Of a stretch of DNA of 64,000 nt, positions 9,955 to 20,119 are shown one piece after another. The position numbers and the translations under genes are program-made. The DNA is from Polaribacter cellanae (GTDB lineage: Bacteria; Bacteroidota; Bacteroidia; Flavobacteriales; Flavobacteriaceae). How positions within the stretch are numbered: position 1 is the stretch's first letter; each line of letters starts with the position of its first letter. The notes below the pieces were generated by a model. The model saw only the letters and a list, made by a program, of their open reading frames with translations. It was not told the DNA's origin and made no database searches. Where the stretch lies: positions 2,656,001 to 2,720,000 of the forward strand of contig NZ_CP071869.1 in the NCBI RefSeq assembly GCF_017569185.1, read 5' to 3'.

Positions 9955-10596
9955 CTATTTTAAATAATTACTCAATCGATTGATTGACTTAGAAGAAATG
10001 AGACATTTATTGTTTTTCCATTTTCCTTTTAAACTTTCTTTAGGAATTATTTTTCCATCGCAAGTTAAAAAATTACCATTTTTATCTTTTTTGATGATTT
10101 TCATTTTTCCTGCGTGAATGGCATTTACAATTCTAAAAATTAATCCGTTTTTAGAAACCTCGCTATTTTTTCTAATTAATTTTAAACCTTCTTCGTTATT
10201 GTACAAATCCATTTCCGATGAAATTTCATCTGGCAACACTCCATCTTCTAGTTTTCGTTTTTTATATGTAATATAATTATCTCTTTCGTGTGCTTTTCCT
10301 AAAGATCTTGCAGAAGACTTTCCTAATTCTTGTCGCAAACGAGCCATCCAATAGGCATGCCTAAAAGCATCTACCTGCCCACCTGCAGGATCTCCATCTA
10401 ATAAATTTGTTTTTCTTATGGAATCTGCAACTCTGTTTGTTTCCATAGAGATTTTTAAAGATTTTTTCGCTTTAAAAGGATGAAATAGAACCCATGTTTT
10501 TATAGGGCCAGAGAGTTTAAAAAAACGTTTAAAATCGGATTGTGCGTTTGTAGAAATTACGAATGTGAAGAAAATTATTGGTAAGCTTTTTTTCAT
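9955..10596 (-). CDS. Secreted protein with a DUF6973-like domain
   Basis: A 213-residue protein with a signal peptide (MKKSLPIIFFTFVISTNAQS). The central part has the block DGDPAGGQVDAFRHAYWMARL followed by GKAHERDN. Conserved His, Asp and Arg residues here recall the DUF6973 family and suggest a possible metal-binding or hydrolytic fold, but the reaction is unknown. It is transcribed away from the sdh promoter region on the same strand. The family match is from memory of the motif and is moderate. Confidence 0.6.
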   Translation of the reverse strand: MKKSLPIIFFTFVISTNAQSDFKRFFKLSGPIKTWVLFHPFKAKKSLKISMETNRVADSIRKTNLLDGDPAGGQVDAFRHAYWMARLRQELGKSSARSLGKAHERDNYITYKKRKLEDGVLPDEISSEMDLYNNEEGLKLIRKNSEVSKNGLIFRIVNAIHAGKMKIIKKDKNGNFLTCDGKIIPKESLKGKWKNNKCLISSKSINRLSNYLK

Positions 10597-10659
10597 TTAT
10601 CAATATAATATATAGGTTTTAACAAAAATAATTCAATAGTAAATATGTTTTAATTATCG

Positions 10660-10711
10660 TTGGCTTTAGCCAAACTATTTTAAATGAGAATGCATTTTTT
10701 GGCTAAAGCCA
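10660..10711. repeat. REP-like inverted repeat
   Basis: TGGCTTTAGCCA (10661-10672) and TGGCTAAAGCCA (10700-10711) are complementary over 12 bases, and each is nearly palindromic itself. A weaker AGCTAAAGCT-like copy follows near 10738. It lies between two minus-strand genes and may fold in the transcript or act as a terminator. Confidence 0.55.
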
Positions 10712-10766
10712 TTTGTTTGTAATTTATTTTAACACCCAGCTAAAGCTGAATGCAATTGATTTGGTT

Positions 10767-11315
10767 TTATTTCCATTTTGCAATTAATTCAGCCAATCCT
10801 TTATAAACACCTTCATAATAATTTCCGTTTTTAAATTCTGGGATAATTATTTGATTAATAATAGCTTTGCAGATTTGGTCTGTTAGTATTTTTTCAGTTC
10901 CATTTCCTGTTGAAATTCTTATTTTCCTTAATTTTTTACTGAAAACTATTGTTAGGCCATTGTCTTTATTTTTTTGTCCAACTTTCCAATAATTAGATAA
11001 ATCAATCGCATATTTATCAAAATCTGTATATGTTCCAATGGAACTAATCGAAACAATTGCAATTTGATTTGTTGTTTTTCTTTCAAAATCTCGAATTATT
11101 TTTGTTAATATTGTTATTTCATCAACATTAAAAACAGCTTCATAGTCGTTTACTTCACGTCTATTCTTTGGAAAATCATTATTTTCAAAATCATGGGAAT
11201 TTAAAGTAACACCCGAAGAATTCGAGGCTGTTTTCTCTTCATTTTTAATTATCTTACAGTTTAACAAGTTAATAACTAAAAAAAGAAAAATAAACAAATT
11301 TGTTCTTCTTTTCAT
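10767..11315 (-). CDS. TPM-domain lipoprotein
   Basis: A 182-residue protein with a lipoprotein signal ending in LLNC, then a linker and a TPM (TLP18.3/Psb32/MOLO-1-like) domain over about residues 55-180. Family hallmarks are VDEITILTKIIRDFERKTTNQIAIVSI, the DLSNYWKVGQKNKDNGLTIVF block and a C-terminal GNYYEGVYKGL. TPM domains act in envelope quality control or as acid phosphatases; the specific role here is unknown. It ends one base before the DUF2200 gene begins on the same strand, so the two are probably co-transcribed. Confidence 0.8.
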   Translation of the reverse strand: MKRRTNLFIFLFLVINLLNCKIIKNEEKTASNSSGVTLNSHDFENNDFPKNRREVNDYEAVFNVDEITILTKIIRDFERKTTNQIAIVSISSIGTYTDFDKYAIDLSNYWKVGQKNKDNGLTIVFSKKLRKIRISTGNGTEKILTDQICKAIINQIIIPEFKNGNYYEGVYKGLAELIAKWK

Positions 11316-11316
11316 T

Positions 11317-11682
11317 TTAAACTTCTCTCAGAATTTTATGCATCTTTCTACCTTTTGCTAATTCATCAATTAATTTATCTAAATAACGAGCTTTTTGGGT
11401 TAATGGATTGTCTATTTCTTCTATTCTGTAACCACAAATTACTCCTTTTATTAAATGAGCATTGGGGTTTAAGTTGGCTCTTTCGAAAAATGTTTTAAAA
11501 GTAACTTTTTCGTCGATAAGTTTTTGTGTTTTTTTCTCATTAAAACCAGTTAACCACTCTATAACTTGGTACAATTCTTCAATTGTTCTTCCTTTCTTTT
11601 CTATTTTTGTTACATAGTGTGGCCAAACAGAAAAAAACTTCATTTCTGCAACTCTTTTGTTGTGTTCTGGTGTTGTTTTCAT
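11317..11682 (-). CDS. DUF2200 family protein
   Basis: A 121-residue cytoplasmic protein with the DUF2200 pattern: HNKRVAEMKFFSVWPHYVTKIEKKGRT near the start, then VIEWLTGF and GVICGYRIEEI, with a basic C-terminus (KGRKMHKILREV). Members are small conserved proteins of unknown function. Its end abuts the TPM gene. Confidence 0.85.
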   Translation of the reverse strand: MKTTPEHNKRVAEMKFFSVWPHYVTKIEKKGRTIEELYQVIEWLTGFNEKKTQKLIDEKVTFKTFFERANLNPNAHLIKGVICGYRIEEIDNPLTQKARYLDKLIDELAKGRKMHKILREV

Positions 11683-11751
11683 TTTAAATACTTTTAATTA
11701 TAGAATTTAAAAAACCCTCCAGTTTTAAAAACCTAAAGGGTTGGATCTGTA

Positions 11752-14580
11752 TTATTTTATCTCAAACTTACTTTCTGCTTCGCCAATTTTTACAATATAT
11801 TTTCCTTTTGGTAAATAGAAGACTCCATTTTGTCCTGCTGATAATTTCGCTTTTTTATGTTCTCTTTCATAGGCTCTTTTTCCTTTTTTAGAGAAAGAAA
11901 CATTAAATTTTGCTTCGTTATATCCTTTATTTGCGTCTGTAGAGATCGAATTTACTTTTACATCACCAGCATACACATCAATTGTAGTTTTTCTTGATGA
12001 ATTTGTATAAAACGGAATTGCAATTTCTGGTGTGTAAGCATCTCTCCATTGGCTCCAAGAACGCCCCCAATTTCCACTTTTTCTGATATTATTTATCGCA
12101 AAAATATGGTTCGATTTTCCTAAAATTTTATTATTTATTAATTGCAAATTCGCAATATTTGTTTTATACAAACTTCTTCCATGGGTTGCCACAATTAAAT
12201 CTTTTGCAGTTGGTTGAATCACCAAATCGTGCACAGCAACATTTGGTAAATTATTACTAAATGCTTCCCAAGAATTTCCTTGGTTGAAAGAAATATACAA
12301 TCCATTATCTGTTCCTACATACAAGATATTTTCGTTTTCAGAATCTTCTTTAATCACATTTACTGGCGATGTTGGTATGTTACTGCTAATGCTTTTCCAA
12401 GTTTGTCCATAATTATTTGACATATACACATAGGTTGCAAAATCGTCGAATCTGTACCCATTTAAAGTTGCATACACGCGTTCTTTTTTATGTGCTGATG
12501 CTATAACTCTAGAAACCCATAAGTTTTGTGGTAGATTATTAGAAATTCGTGTCCAATTGCCTCCTCCGTTTTTGGTTAGGTTTATATATCCATCATCGGA
12601 ACCTACATAGATTAAACCAAATTGAAACGGACTTTCAGAAATTGAAGTTAAGGTTCCATAAGCCACGTTTCCTTTTTTTCCTCCAGTTGTTAAATCGCCT
12701 GAAATGGTTTCCCAATTGTCTCCTTGATTTAAAGAACGATGTAATTTATTGCCTCCTAAATATAAAATATCTTGATTGTGTTTTGATAAATGAATGGGTG
12801 TTTGCCAGTTAAATCTGTAAGGAGTTTCGCCTAACGTATGTTTTGGTTGAATGTATTTGTTTTTACCTGTTTTTCTGTTAATTCTAAAGTAATTTCCAAA
12901 CTGATAACCTGTATACACAATATTTGCATCTCTGTTATCGACTTGCACTTGCATACCATCTCCACCCATTATAGATTCATAAGGATTATGCCCAGATTGT
13001 TGCCAACCTTTATTAATCTTTACGTTATTATCTGCCACCCAAACTCCATTATCTTGCAAACCTCCATACACTTTGTAATTTTTTTGATTGTCTGCAAATA
13101 CCGAATAAAATTGCCCAACTGCTGGGTCGTTTAATTTCATCCAACTTTCTCCATCATCATAAGAAAGGTTTAAACCACCATCGTTTCCGTTTAAAATATG
13201 GCCCGATTTTTTAGGGTTTACCCATAATGCTTGATGATCTGAATGTACATTTTCTCTGCTGATGGAAGTAAAGGTTTTTCCTCCATCTTTCGATTTTATA
13301 ATAGGCACTCCTAAAACGTAAATGGCATTTTCGTCTTGTAAATCGACTCTAATTTCTCCAAAATAATAACCATAAGAACTATAAACTCCGTCTAAAAAAT
13401 TATCGTGTGTTTTTTTCCAAGATTTTCCGCCATTTCTGGTTTTAAAAACTTCTGCACCAATTACTTGAGTGTCAAACAACATTGCATTTGCATCCTCTAA
13501 ATAACTTGCCAAATCTATAGGCTTTACAGTACCTACTCTTACCATTTGTTTTACATTTTGTGCGCTGTATTTTTCTTGAAATCCATTATTTTTTAAATAA
13601 GAATTCAATTTTTTGTCTGATAATTTTAAGAAATCTGCAGAAGACATTGTTTTAAAATCTTCTTTTGTTAAAGCATCCGAAGGTTTTTTGTCTTTTCCTT
13701 TTGGTCTTCTAAATTGACTGTCATGCAAAGCATACACTGTATTTTTATTAAAAACCGCCAAACCAATTCTACCCACTCCATCTCCTGTTGGAAAACCAGC
13801 ATTGTCTGCAATCTTCGTCCAAGATGTTCCTGCATCTGTGCTTTTATATATTGCTGAATTGTTTCCATTTCCGTCGAAATTCCACGCTTTTCGTTCTCTT
13901 TCCCAAGAAGCAGCATACATTACATTAAAATTTTCTGGTGCAAAAGCTACATCTATAATTCCTGTATCTTGATTGATGAAAAGCGTTTTTGTCCATGTTT
14001 TTCCTCCATCTGTAGTTTTAAAAACTCCTCTTTCTGCATTTGATGAATATAAATGTCCAATAACTCCAACAATTACTTCATCTGCATTATTTGGGTTGAT
14101 AAGAATTCTACTGATGTGATGCGAATCTAACAAACCAACATTTTGCCACGTTTTACCTTTGTCTGTAGATTTTAATATTCCAATTCCTGCATACGAAGAA
14201 CGCGAAGAGTTTTTTTCTCCTGTTCCTACCCAAATTGTTCCAGAAGTCCAATCTACAGCAATATCTCCAATATTTTGTGTTGGAGAATTGTCTAAAACTG
14301 GCGTAAATGTAGTTCCGTTATTGTTTGTGTGCCACAAGCCACCAGAAGCATAACCTACATAAAATTCTGTTGGGTCTTTTGGATTTACAGAAACATCTGC
14401 AACTCGTCCACTCATTACAGTGGGTCCAATATTGGTAAATGCTACATTTTTAACCAATGAAGCATGCATCATATTCGCTTTTTGGTTTAAAGATTGCTTA
14501 ATTTCGCTTGGGTTTGTTGGTGTTTGCGCAAATAATGTTGCTGAAAACAGCAGTATTAAAAATTGAAAAAGAGTTTTCAT
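11752..14580 (-). CDS. Secreted BNR/sortilin-like repeat protein (glycosyl hydrolase-like)
   Basis: A 942-residue exported protein (signal MKTLFQFLILLFSATLFAQ). It contains many Asp-box/BNR-type repeats such as STDKGKTWQNVG, TTDGGKTWTKT, STDAGTSWTKI, SKDGGKTFTSI and FNQGNSWEAF, as in VPS10/sortilin-like beta-propellers. Database names often call such proteins glycosyl hydrolases, but no catalytic residues can be assigned. The C-terminal part (GVFYLPKGKYIVKIGEAESKFEIK) looks like a beta-sandwich. Probably a surface or periplasmic binding or peptidase-associated protein. Confidence 0.8.
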   Translation of the reverse strand: MKTLFQFLILLFSATLFAQTPTNPSEIKQSLNQKANMMHASLVKNVAFTNIGPTVMSGRVADVSVNPKDPTEFYVGYASGGLWHTNNNGTTFTPVLDNSPTQNIGDIAVDWTSGTIWVGTGEKNSSRSSYAGIGILKSTDKGKTWQNVGLLDSHHISRILINPNNADEVIVGVIGHLYSSNAERGVFKTTDGGKTWTKTLFINQDTGIIDVAFAPENFNVMYAASWERERKAWNFDGNGNNSAIYKSTDAGTSWTKIADNAGFPTGDGVGRIGLAVFNKNTVYALHDSQFRRPKGKDKKPSDALTKEDFKTMSSADFLKLSDKKLNSYLKNNGFQEKYSAQNVKQMVRVGTVKPIDLASYLEDANAMLFDTQVIGAEVFKTRNGGKSWKKTHDNFLDGVYSSYGYYFGEIRVDLQDENAIYVLGVPIIKSKDGGKTFTSISRENVHSDHQALWVNPKKSGHILNGNDGGLNLSYDDGESWMKLNDPAVGQFYSVFADNQKNYKVYGGLQDNGVWVADNNVKINKGWQQSGHNPYESIMGGDGMQVQVDNRDANIVYTGYQFGNYFRINRKTGKNKYIQPKHTLGETPYRFNWQTPIHLSKHNQDILYLGGNKLHRSLNQGDNWETISGDLTTGGKKGNVAYGTLTSISESPFQFGLIYVGSDDGYINLTKNGGGNWTRISNNLPQNLWVSRVIASAHKKERVYATLNGYRFDDFATYVYMSNNYGQTWKSISSNIPTSPVNVIKEDSENENILYVGTDNGLYISFNQGNSWEAFSNNLPNVAVHDLVIQPTAKDLIVATHGRSLYKTNIANLQLINNKILGKSNHIFAINNIRKSGNWGRSWSQWRDAYTPEIAIPFYTNSSRKTTIDVYAGDVKVNSISTDANKGYNEAKFNVSFSKKGKRAYEREHKKAKLSAGQNGVFYLPKGKYIVKIGEAESKFEIK

Positions 14581-14788
14581 AAAAGTAAAATTTGGTTAGA
14601 ATTGATGAAATTACTACTTGTAAAATGAATATCAAAAAAATTAACAGGTTTTAGTTTTTTTCTGCAAGATCTCGAACACCTTGTAGGTATTTATTTTCTG
14701 TTTCCCACAAAGTTTAGAAGACTTCCTAAAAAATTATTTCGCTAAACTTGATTCCGTTTCTTGTAGGTTGAAATTTAATAAACAAGTC

Positions 14789-14821
14789 AACCCAGAAAGG
14801 GTTTGAAACCCTTTCTGGGTT
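14789..14821. repeat. Perfect 16-bp palindrome with one-base spacer
   Basis: AACCCAGAAAGGGTTT, a single G, then the exact complement. It sits between two genes read away from it, so it is not an obvious terminator for either. It looks like a dispersed REP-type hairpin. Confidence 0.8.
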
Positions 14822-14967
14822 ATTTTATGGGAATGAGTAAGCGCGTTAGGGATTGAAGCATTTGTTTGAGCTCTTTTTTCTTTTTCAGAAAAAAAGCGAG
14901 TGCGTAAAGCCCGTTAAAACGCCCAAAAAATAATCTCCTTTTTATAATTTATATCTACAAGGTTAAA

Positions 14968-15025
14968 AAAACCTTGCAGGAAGTTTTAGAAACCTTGCAG
15001 GAAATCTTCGAGACCTTGCAGGAAA
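14968..15025. repeat. Three tandem copies of a 21-22 bp unit
   Basis: The core ACCTTGCAGGAA occurs three times in a row at about 22-base spacing, just before the helicase promoter. Related CTTGTAGGT motifs lie upstream near 14678 and 14760. Confidence 0.7.
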
Positions 15026-15028
15026 ACG

Positions 15029-15036
15029 TATCTTTG
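15029..15036 (+). promoter_or_regulatory. Probable -7 element for the RhlE helicase
   Basis: TATCTTTG matches TAnnTTTG and lies 44 bases before the ATG. No good -33 partner is visible, as the repeat array occupies that position. Confidence 0.45.
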
Positions 15037-15080
15037 CCCAAAGAAACCGCTACATAAAGTGTGTTTTGTAACCATTATTT

Positions 15081-16424
15081 ATGACATTTAAAGATTTAGG
15101 TTTATCTGCAGCATTGGTAAAAGCAGTAACCGAAAAAGGATACAACAAACCATCACCTATACAAGAAAAAGCGATTCCGTATATTTTAGAAGGAAAAGAT
15201 ATTTTAGCTTCTGCGCAAACAGGAACTGGAAAAACAGCAGGTTTTACCTTGCCAGTTTTGCAATATTTATCGGAAACAAAACACCCAAAATACAGGCCTT
15301 TACGTGCCTTGGTTTTAACACCAACAAGAGAATTGGCAGCGCAAGTTTATGACAACGTAAGAGAATACAGCAAATATGTAAATATTAAATCTGCCGTAGT
15401 TTTTGGAGGCGTAAATGCAAAACCACAAATTGCAACATTAAAAAACGGCGTAGATATTTTAGTAGCAACTCCTGGAAGGTTGTTAGATTTACATGACAGA
15501 AAAGTAGTTTCTTTTAAACGTGTTGATGTTTTAATTTTGGATGAAGCAGACAGAATGTTAGACATGGGTTTTGTTAGAGATATTAACAAAATTATTAGTT
15601 TTATGCCTGCAAAGCGTCAGAATTTAATGTTTTCTGCTACTTTTTCGAACGATATTAAAAAATTAGCTGCTACTATTTTAAGAAACCCGGTTTCTGTAGA
15701 GACTGCTGCACAAAATTCAACGGCCAAAAAAGTAACGCACAAAGTTTATAAAGTTGATAAAAAACAAAAAACGGAATTAGCAATTAAGCTAATAAAAGAT
15801 AATAATTGGACACAGGTTTTGGTTTTTACAAGAACAAAACATGGTGCGAATAAATTAACCGAAAAATTGATTAAAGCTGGCATTTCTGCAGCCGCGATTC
15901 ATGGAAATAAGAGTCAAGGTGCAAGAACAAAGGCGTTAAAGAATTTTAAAGATAATTCTATAAAAATTTTAGTGGCTACAGATATTGCTGCTCGTGGTTT
16001 AGATATTCCGTTATTGCCTCACGTAATTAATTTCGAATTGCCAAACGTACCTGAAGATTATGTGCATAGAATTGGTAGAACAGGTAGAGCTGGTGCTGCT
16101 GGAGAAGCTATTTCTTTTGTGTGCAGTGAGGAGGTAGAATACCAAAAAGAGATTGAAAAAATATTAAAAGAGAAATTAAATTCTTCTATTTTAGAGGGTT
16201 TTGAACCTACAGATACTGCGCCTCCAAAAAGAGCGGCAACACAAAGCAAAGGTTCTTTTGGAAAGAAGAAAAAACAAAGATCTTCTAATGGAAATCTTGC
16301 TAAAAAAAGAGATTCTGAAACAAGTTCTGCACGAAAAAGAAAACCACATTTTAAAGGAAATAAACCTGCTGGTGCAACTTCTGGACGTGGTAGAACTGGT
16401 GCACCTAAAAAAAAGCGGAATTAA
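15081..16424 (+). CDS. rhlE: DEAD-box ATP-dependent RNA helicase, RhlE type
   Basis: Cytoplasmic RNA helicase, 447 residues. Core motifs are in order: Q motif [10 protein letters not shown], motif I AQTGTGKT (about 43-50), PTRELA, DEAD (about 152-155), [27 protein letters not shown] and [10 protein letters not shown]. The last 80 residues form a basic, low-complexity tail ([13 protein letters not shown]...), typical of RhlE-like proteins in RNA binding. Cold-adapted or ribosome-related roles are usual for the family. A weak terminator follows. Confidence 0.92.
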   Translation: MTFKDLGLSAALVKAVTEKGYNKPSPIQEKAIPYILEGKDILASAQTGTGKTAGFTLPVLQYLSETKHPKYRPLRALVLTPTRELAAQVYDNVREYSKYVNIKSAVVFGGVNAKPQIATLKNGVDILVATPGRLLDLHDRKVVSFKRVDVLILDEADRMLDMGFVRDINKIISFMPAKRQNLMFSATFSNDIKKLAATILRNPVSVETAAQNSTAKKVTHKVYKVDKKQKTELAIKLIKDNNWTQVLVFTRTKHGANKLTEKLIKAGISAAAIHGNKSQGARTKALKNFKDNSIKILVATDIAARGLDIPLLPHVINFELPNVPEDYVHRIGRTGRAGAAGEAISFVCSEEVEYQKEIEKILKEKLNSSILEGFEPTDTAPPKRAATQSKGSFGKKKKQRSSNGNLAKKRDSETSSARKRKPHFKGNKPAGATSGRGRTGAPKKKRN

Positions 16425-16511
16425 GTTGTTTACTCTTTTTTTTAAGTTTACGAAGTTCGTTACAAATGTTGATAAAAAATTTCGAAAACGTCTTTTAAAG
16501 TAACTTTCTTG

Positions 16512-16531
16512 CCAATAATGTTTTTTATTGG
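16512..16531 (+). terminator. Possible terminator after rhlE
   Basis: CCAATAA-TGTTTT-TTATTGG forms a 7-bp stem about 90 bases after the helicase stop. The T-run after it is weak. Confidence 0.4.
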
Positions 16532-17259
16532 TTTCAAATTTAGTTAAAACCATGTACTTTAGTACATTTCGCTTTTGCTTCTAAAAATATTTTAGTCGCG
16601 AATTCACGAATTAGCTAACATAATTTAAGTTTGTTTAACGTATTTCACGAAAAAAATTAATAAAAATACTACAACGAAAAGGAGTGTTAAAGTAATAACT
16701 TAATTAACTGTGAGTTCGATTTAAGAAACAAGATACACTTTTGTTTTAATGTTTTTATATACAAGCTTTAGTTCTATTGTGTCATTTCTACAACAGGAGA
16801 AATTTCATAATTTATAACTACAGTTTGTCATATTCCTCTAACTGCGTCATAGGAATAATATTGATTTTCAAAATAAAAATATTTAGTAGTTAATAATCAA
16901 TTAGTAGCATGTCGAACTCTTGTTAATTACTATGATTAGTAAATAAAAAATTGTTGTTATTAGACAGTATAAAAAACGAAATAAAATTTAGTATTTTTGA
17001 ATAGAAAATTTAATAGTACAAATTTTAGGAGATTGAAACGTTTTAAACTTTTTAAATAGATTGTTGAATATCAAAAACTTGCACTAGCATTTGAATCTAG
17101 GAAAGTTTAAATTACCTAAGATTTTGAATATCTAAGAAACAAAAATATTTTTATGTTTTTCTTTCGTAAATAGTTAAATACTATAGAACTTGCAACAGAA
17201 ATTACCTGAAAAATGGAATTTAAAAATACGATAAATAAATAAAATTAAAATAAAAAACT
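16532..17259. other. AT-rich intergenic region with a MITE-like element
   Basis: A gap of about 730 bases without a recognisable gene. It contains the inverted-repeat element at 16701-16929. The rest is AT-rich with no clear ORF, tRNA or riboswitch fold seen. Confidence 0.5.
16701..16929. mobile_element. MITE-like element with IS982-like ends
   Basis: TAATTAACTGTGAGTTCGA at 16701-16719 and, reading inward from the other side, TAATTAACAAGAGTTCGA (16929-16912) make imperfect terminal inverted repeats around about 190 noncoding bases. The inner part GAGTTCGA(T/C)(T/C)TAAG resembles the ends of the IS982 element at 20675-21704. Nonautonomous elements often copy the ends of an active IS. A single related end also lies at 29261-29279. 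Confidence 0.5.
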
Positions 17260-18024
17260 ATGAGTAATAAAGTAATCGACTTGTTTGGAAACCACAAAAT
17301 CATTCCTAATACAGGAGTTAAATATTCAAGTTTGTTAGAACAATTTTTGAATCCTTTTATGAGTGATTTTGACAATTTAGAATATATTGAAGATATTATT
17401 GAATTTGCAATAAACGCTTGGAATATGGCTAACATAAATAGCATTATGTCTAATAAAGATGCTGAAAAAGCGATGAATTCGATTGAAAATGATAAAGATA
17501 TCTTATTGCTAAAAAAAATGATAGCTCATAAACAAGCTAAATTTAAAGAGTACACAAATTTTATAGTAGATTTTGAATTAAAAGAAGTAAATGATGGTGG
17601 AGACCCTATACTAAGTGTTATAACCCAAGACGAAGATGCTTATTTGACAAATATGGTTAATAAAATGGAAGAAGTTGGTCTGCAAAATCAAGAAAATTTT
17701 GAAGAAAATTATATTAACCGAAGTGCAATTATTGTAAAGCCAAAACAACCATTTATAGATTGGCACAATAATTTATATCCCGACAGTAAAATGGATGAGA
17801 TAGATATTGATATATATTTGGTTAATGACGCCATAGAAGATTTAGAGAAATTTCTAAAAAAGAAATTTGACAAGATATTTACAATGGTATTAGAAGATTG
17901 GCATACCAACAAAAAAGAATGGCCTCAAAGACGCAATTACAAAATGTTTAATCAATGGTTTCGAGTTGAAGTATCAGAAACCATTTACGATCTAGAAAAA
18001 GAACCCGTCTTAAAATCAGAATAA
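17260..18024 (+). CDS. Conserved hypothetical protein next to a SWIM gene
   Basis: A 254-residue acidic cytoplasmic protein without signal or membrane segments. The C-terminal part has FIDWHNNLYP and MVLEDWHTNKKEWPQRRNYK, then MFNQWFRVEVSETIYDL, a Trp-rich pattern I associate with uncharacterised proteins encoded beside SWIM zinc-finger genes. It sits 21 bases before the decayed SWIM gene on the same strand, so the two form a former operon. The function is unknown. Confidence 0.65.
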   Translation: MSNKVIDLFGNHKIIPNTGVKYSSLLEQFLNPFMSDFDNLEYIEDIIEFAINAWNMANINSIMSNKDAEKAMNSIENDKDILLLKKMIAHKQAKFKEYTNFIVDFELKEVNDGGDPILSVITQDEDAYLTNMVNKMEEVGLQNQENFEENYINRSAIIVKPKQPFIDWHNNLYPDSKMDEIDIDIYLVNDAIEDLEKFLKKKFDKIFTMVLEDWHTNKKEWPQRRNYKMFNQWFRVEVSETIYDLEKEPVLKSE

Positions 18025-18045
18025 GTACCTTTTTATTATTTAAAA

Positions 18046-19731
18046 ATGAAAATACCTTTAAACAAGTTTGAGCAATTTATTGATAAAAAAATACTAAAAA
18101 AGAGGCTTGTTCTATTTTAAAAACAATACAACAACTGATTTTTACAGAGATTTCAAATGAAGCTTATAGTGCCATTGTTTCTGGTACAGAAGAATATACA
18201 GTTCAACTAACAATTAAAAACAATACAATAACCGAACATAATTGCGATTGCCCTTATGATATGGAACCTGTTTGTAAACACGTAGTTGCTGTAATTTTTT
18301 ATTTACAAGAAGATAAACTAGCATTAAAGCAACCTAATGCTTTTAAAACCAAGGAAGAAAAAAATAAAGTCCGTTATGCAACAAGTTAAAGAGTTATTAA
18401 AGGCAATTCCGCACGAAGAATTAATGCAATTTGTACAAGAGAATAGCAAAAAAGACCCGAAATTTAGAAACTACTTTTTAGCATCCTTTGGGCATCTAAG
18501 TCAAAATCAATCAAAAGAGTTTTACCAAAAGCAAATTCATTCAATTTTACAAACAGCTGCAGGAAGAGATGGTTGGATTGGTTGGTCCGATATGAAATAT
18601 GTAGTAAACACAACCGAACCCTTTTTACAAAATGCTAGAAAATACTTAGCAAACAATAATTTCGAAAATGTATTTTACATAAGTACTGCTTTGCTAGAAG
18701 AAATAATAGAAGCGTTTCAATATGCAGATGACAGTAATGGAAATTTAGGTTATTTTATAGAATCGGCTATAGAGTTGCTTTCTAATTTAATACAAGAAAA
18801 AATCTCTAAAAACTTAAAAGAAAAAATATTTGAATACTGTATTGCTACTTTTAAGCAAAAACTATTTGAAGGTTGGGGTTGGCATTTAGAGATGCTTAAT
18901 ATTGCTTTTGAATTAGTTAATAAAGAAAGCGATGTAGCTATAATTTTAGATTGTATAGATACCATTGATGGAAAATACGAGCAAGAGCGAGCTCAATTAT
19001 TTAAATTGAAAGTTTTAAGACGTTTTAAAAGTGAAGACGACGTTAAAAAATATATTCAGAAACATATTTCAAATTCATCTATAAGAAAACAAGAAATAGA
19101 AAAGGCATTTAAAAATAAGAATTTTAATCGCGTTATAAATTTATGCCAAGATGGAATTAAATGCGACTTAAAAGACAAACCAGGATTGGTTAAGGTTTGG
19201 TATAATTGGTTGTTAAAAGTTGCACAATTACAAAACGAAACTTCTAAAATTATTGAATACGCACGATTTTTATTTATTGATAACTTTCATCCAGAACAAG
19301 ATTACTATCAAATTCTTAAAAATACTATTGAAGGTAAAAAGTGGCATCCGTTTTTAGAAGAAATCATAAAAGAAATTACCCCTAAAAGCAACTGGACTTA
19401 TACAGAATTATTACGAAAAATTTACATAAAAGAAGAATGGTGGGATCGATTATTTCTTATGTTAAAACAAAATATTTCTTTGGAAAACATAAAGCAGAAC
19501 GAATCCTATCTATCAAAAGATTATGCTCCTGAATTAATTGAGTTTTATAGAGAAAGAATTACAAACTATGTCGAAAAATATATAGGAAGAAATCATTACC
19601 AAACAGCTTGTAAATATTTACGCAGAATGAAAAAATTAGGAGGCAATAGACAAGTAGATGAATTGATAGAATTATTTAAAAAACAATACCCCCAACGTAG
19701 AGCATTAATAGATGAATTATCTAGAGTTTAA
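18046..19731 (+). pseudogene. SWIM zinc-finger protein, broken by several frameshifts
   Basis: The N-terminal SWIM region is scattered over three frames. MKIPLNKFEQFIDKKILKK starts at 18046 and soon hits a stop. Another frame reads GLFYFKNNTTTDFYRDF. A third reads EISNEAYSAIVSGTEEYTVQ and the zinc motif CDCPYDMEPVCKHVVAVIFYL (about 18244-18300). A further shift in an A7 run near 18350 leads into the long frame (18337-19731, 464 residues). That frame carries the usual C-terminal helical-repeat region (LLKAIPHEELMQFV ... ADDSNGNLGYFIESAIELL). At least three shifts argue for true decay rather than one error. The intact 464-codon frame could still be translated. Confidence 0.8.
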
Positions 19732-20119
19732 TAACCAACACATAAAACCCTACACATTGCCAAGTATTAAAAAATAACCACAATTAAAACTTGTTAAAAC
19801 GTTTTCGTTTTGATAGCGCTGGTTCGTTTGCGAAAAGAAAAGTAGGAGTAAAAATAGTTCGTGATAAATTTTTATCGTGTTGGTATATGAAAAGTAGCAG
19901 AATAAATTTGCTTTAATTTTCATTTTGGAAACAAAGATAGCAGAAAAGCACAAATTTTATAGTTTGCACTTAACTGCTATTTTTTATATACGTGGTTGGC
20001 ATACATTTTGGCTACAGAACTAAATTTTGTAGTCTATTTTTTTATAGGATTACCCATTTAAATCTCATTAATATTTTGTTATCCAAAAAGAAATGGTACT
20101 TTTATAAAAAAGGAATTAG
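19732..20119. other. Intergenic region, nothing recognised
   Basis: About 390 AT-rich bases between the SWIM pseudogene and the IS1595 remnant. I see no ORF with family resemblance, no strong hairpin and no tRNA. Part of it is probably the left end of the IS1595 element. Confidence 0.4.

Larger units (their letters stand above)
14581..15080. other. Intergenic region rich in repeats
   Basis: A 500-base gap between the divergent BNR gene and the RhlE helicase. It holds a long perfect palindrome (14789-14821), a cluster of CCTTGCAGGAA repeats (about 14970-15025) and a -7 element for the helicase. No coding capacity was recognised. Confidence 0.6.

Noticed and set aside
15347..16553. Several minus-strand ORFs under the helicase
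   Set aside because: They are shadows of the RhlE gene in other frames, Ser/Phe-rich and without start context.
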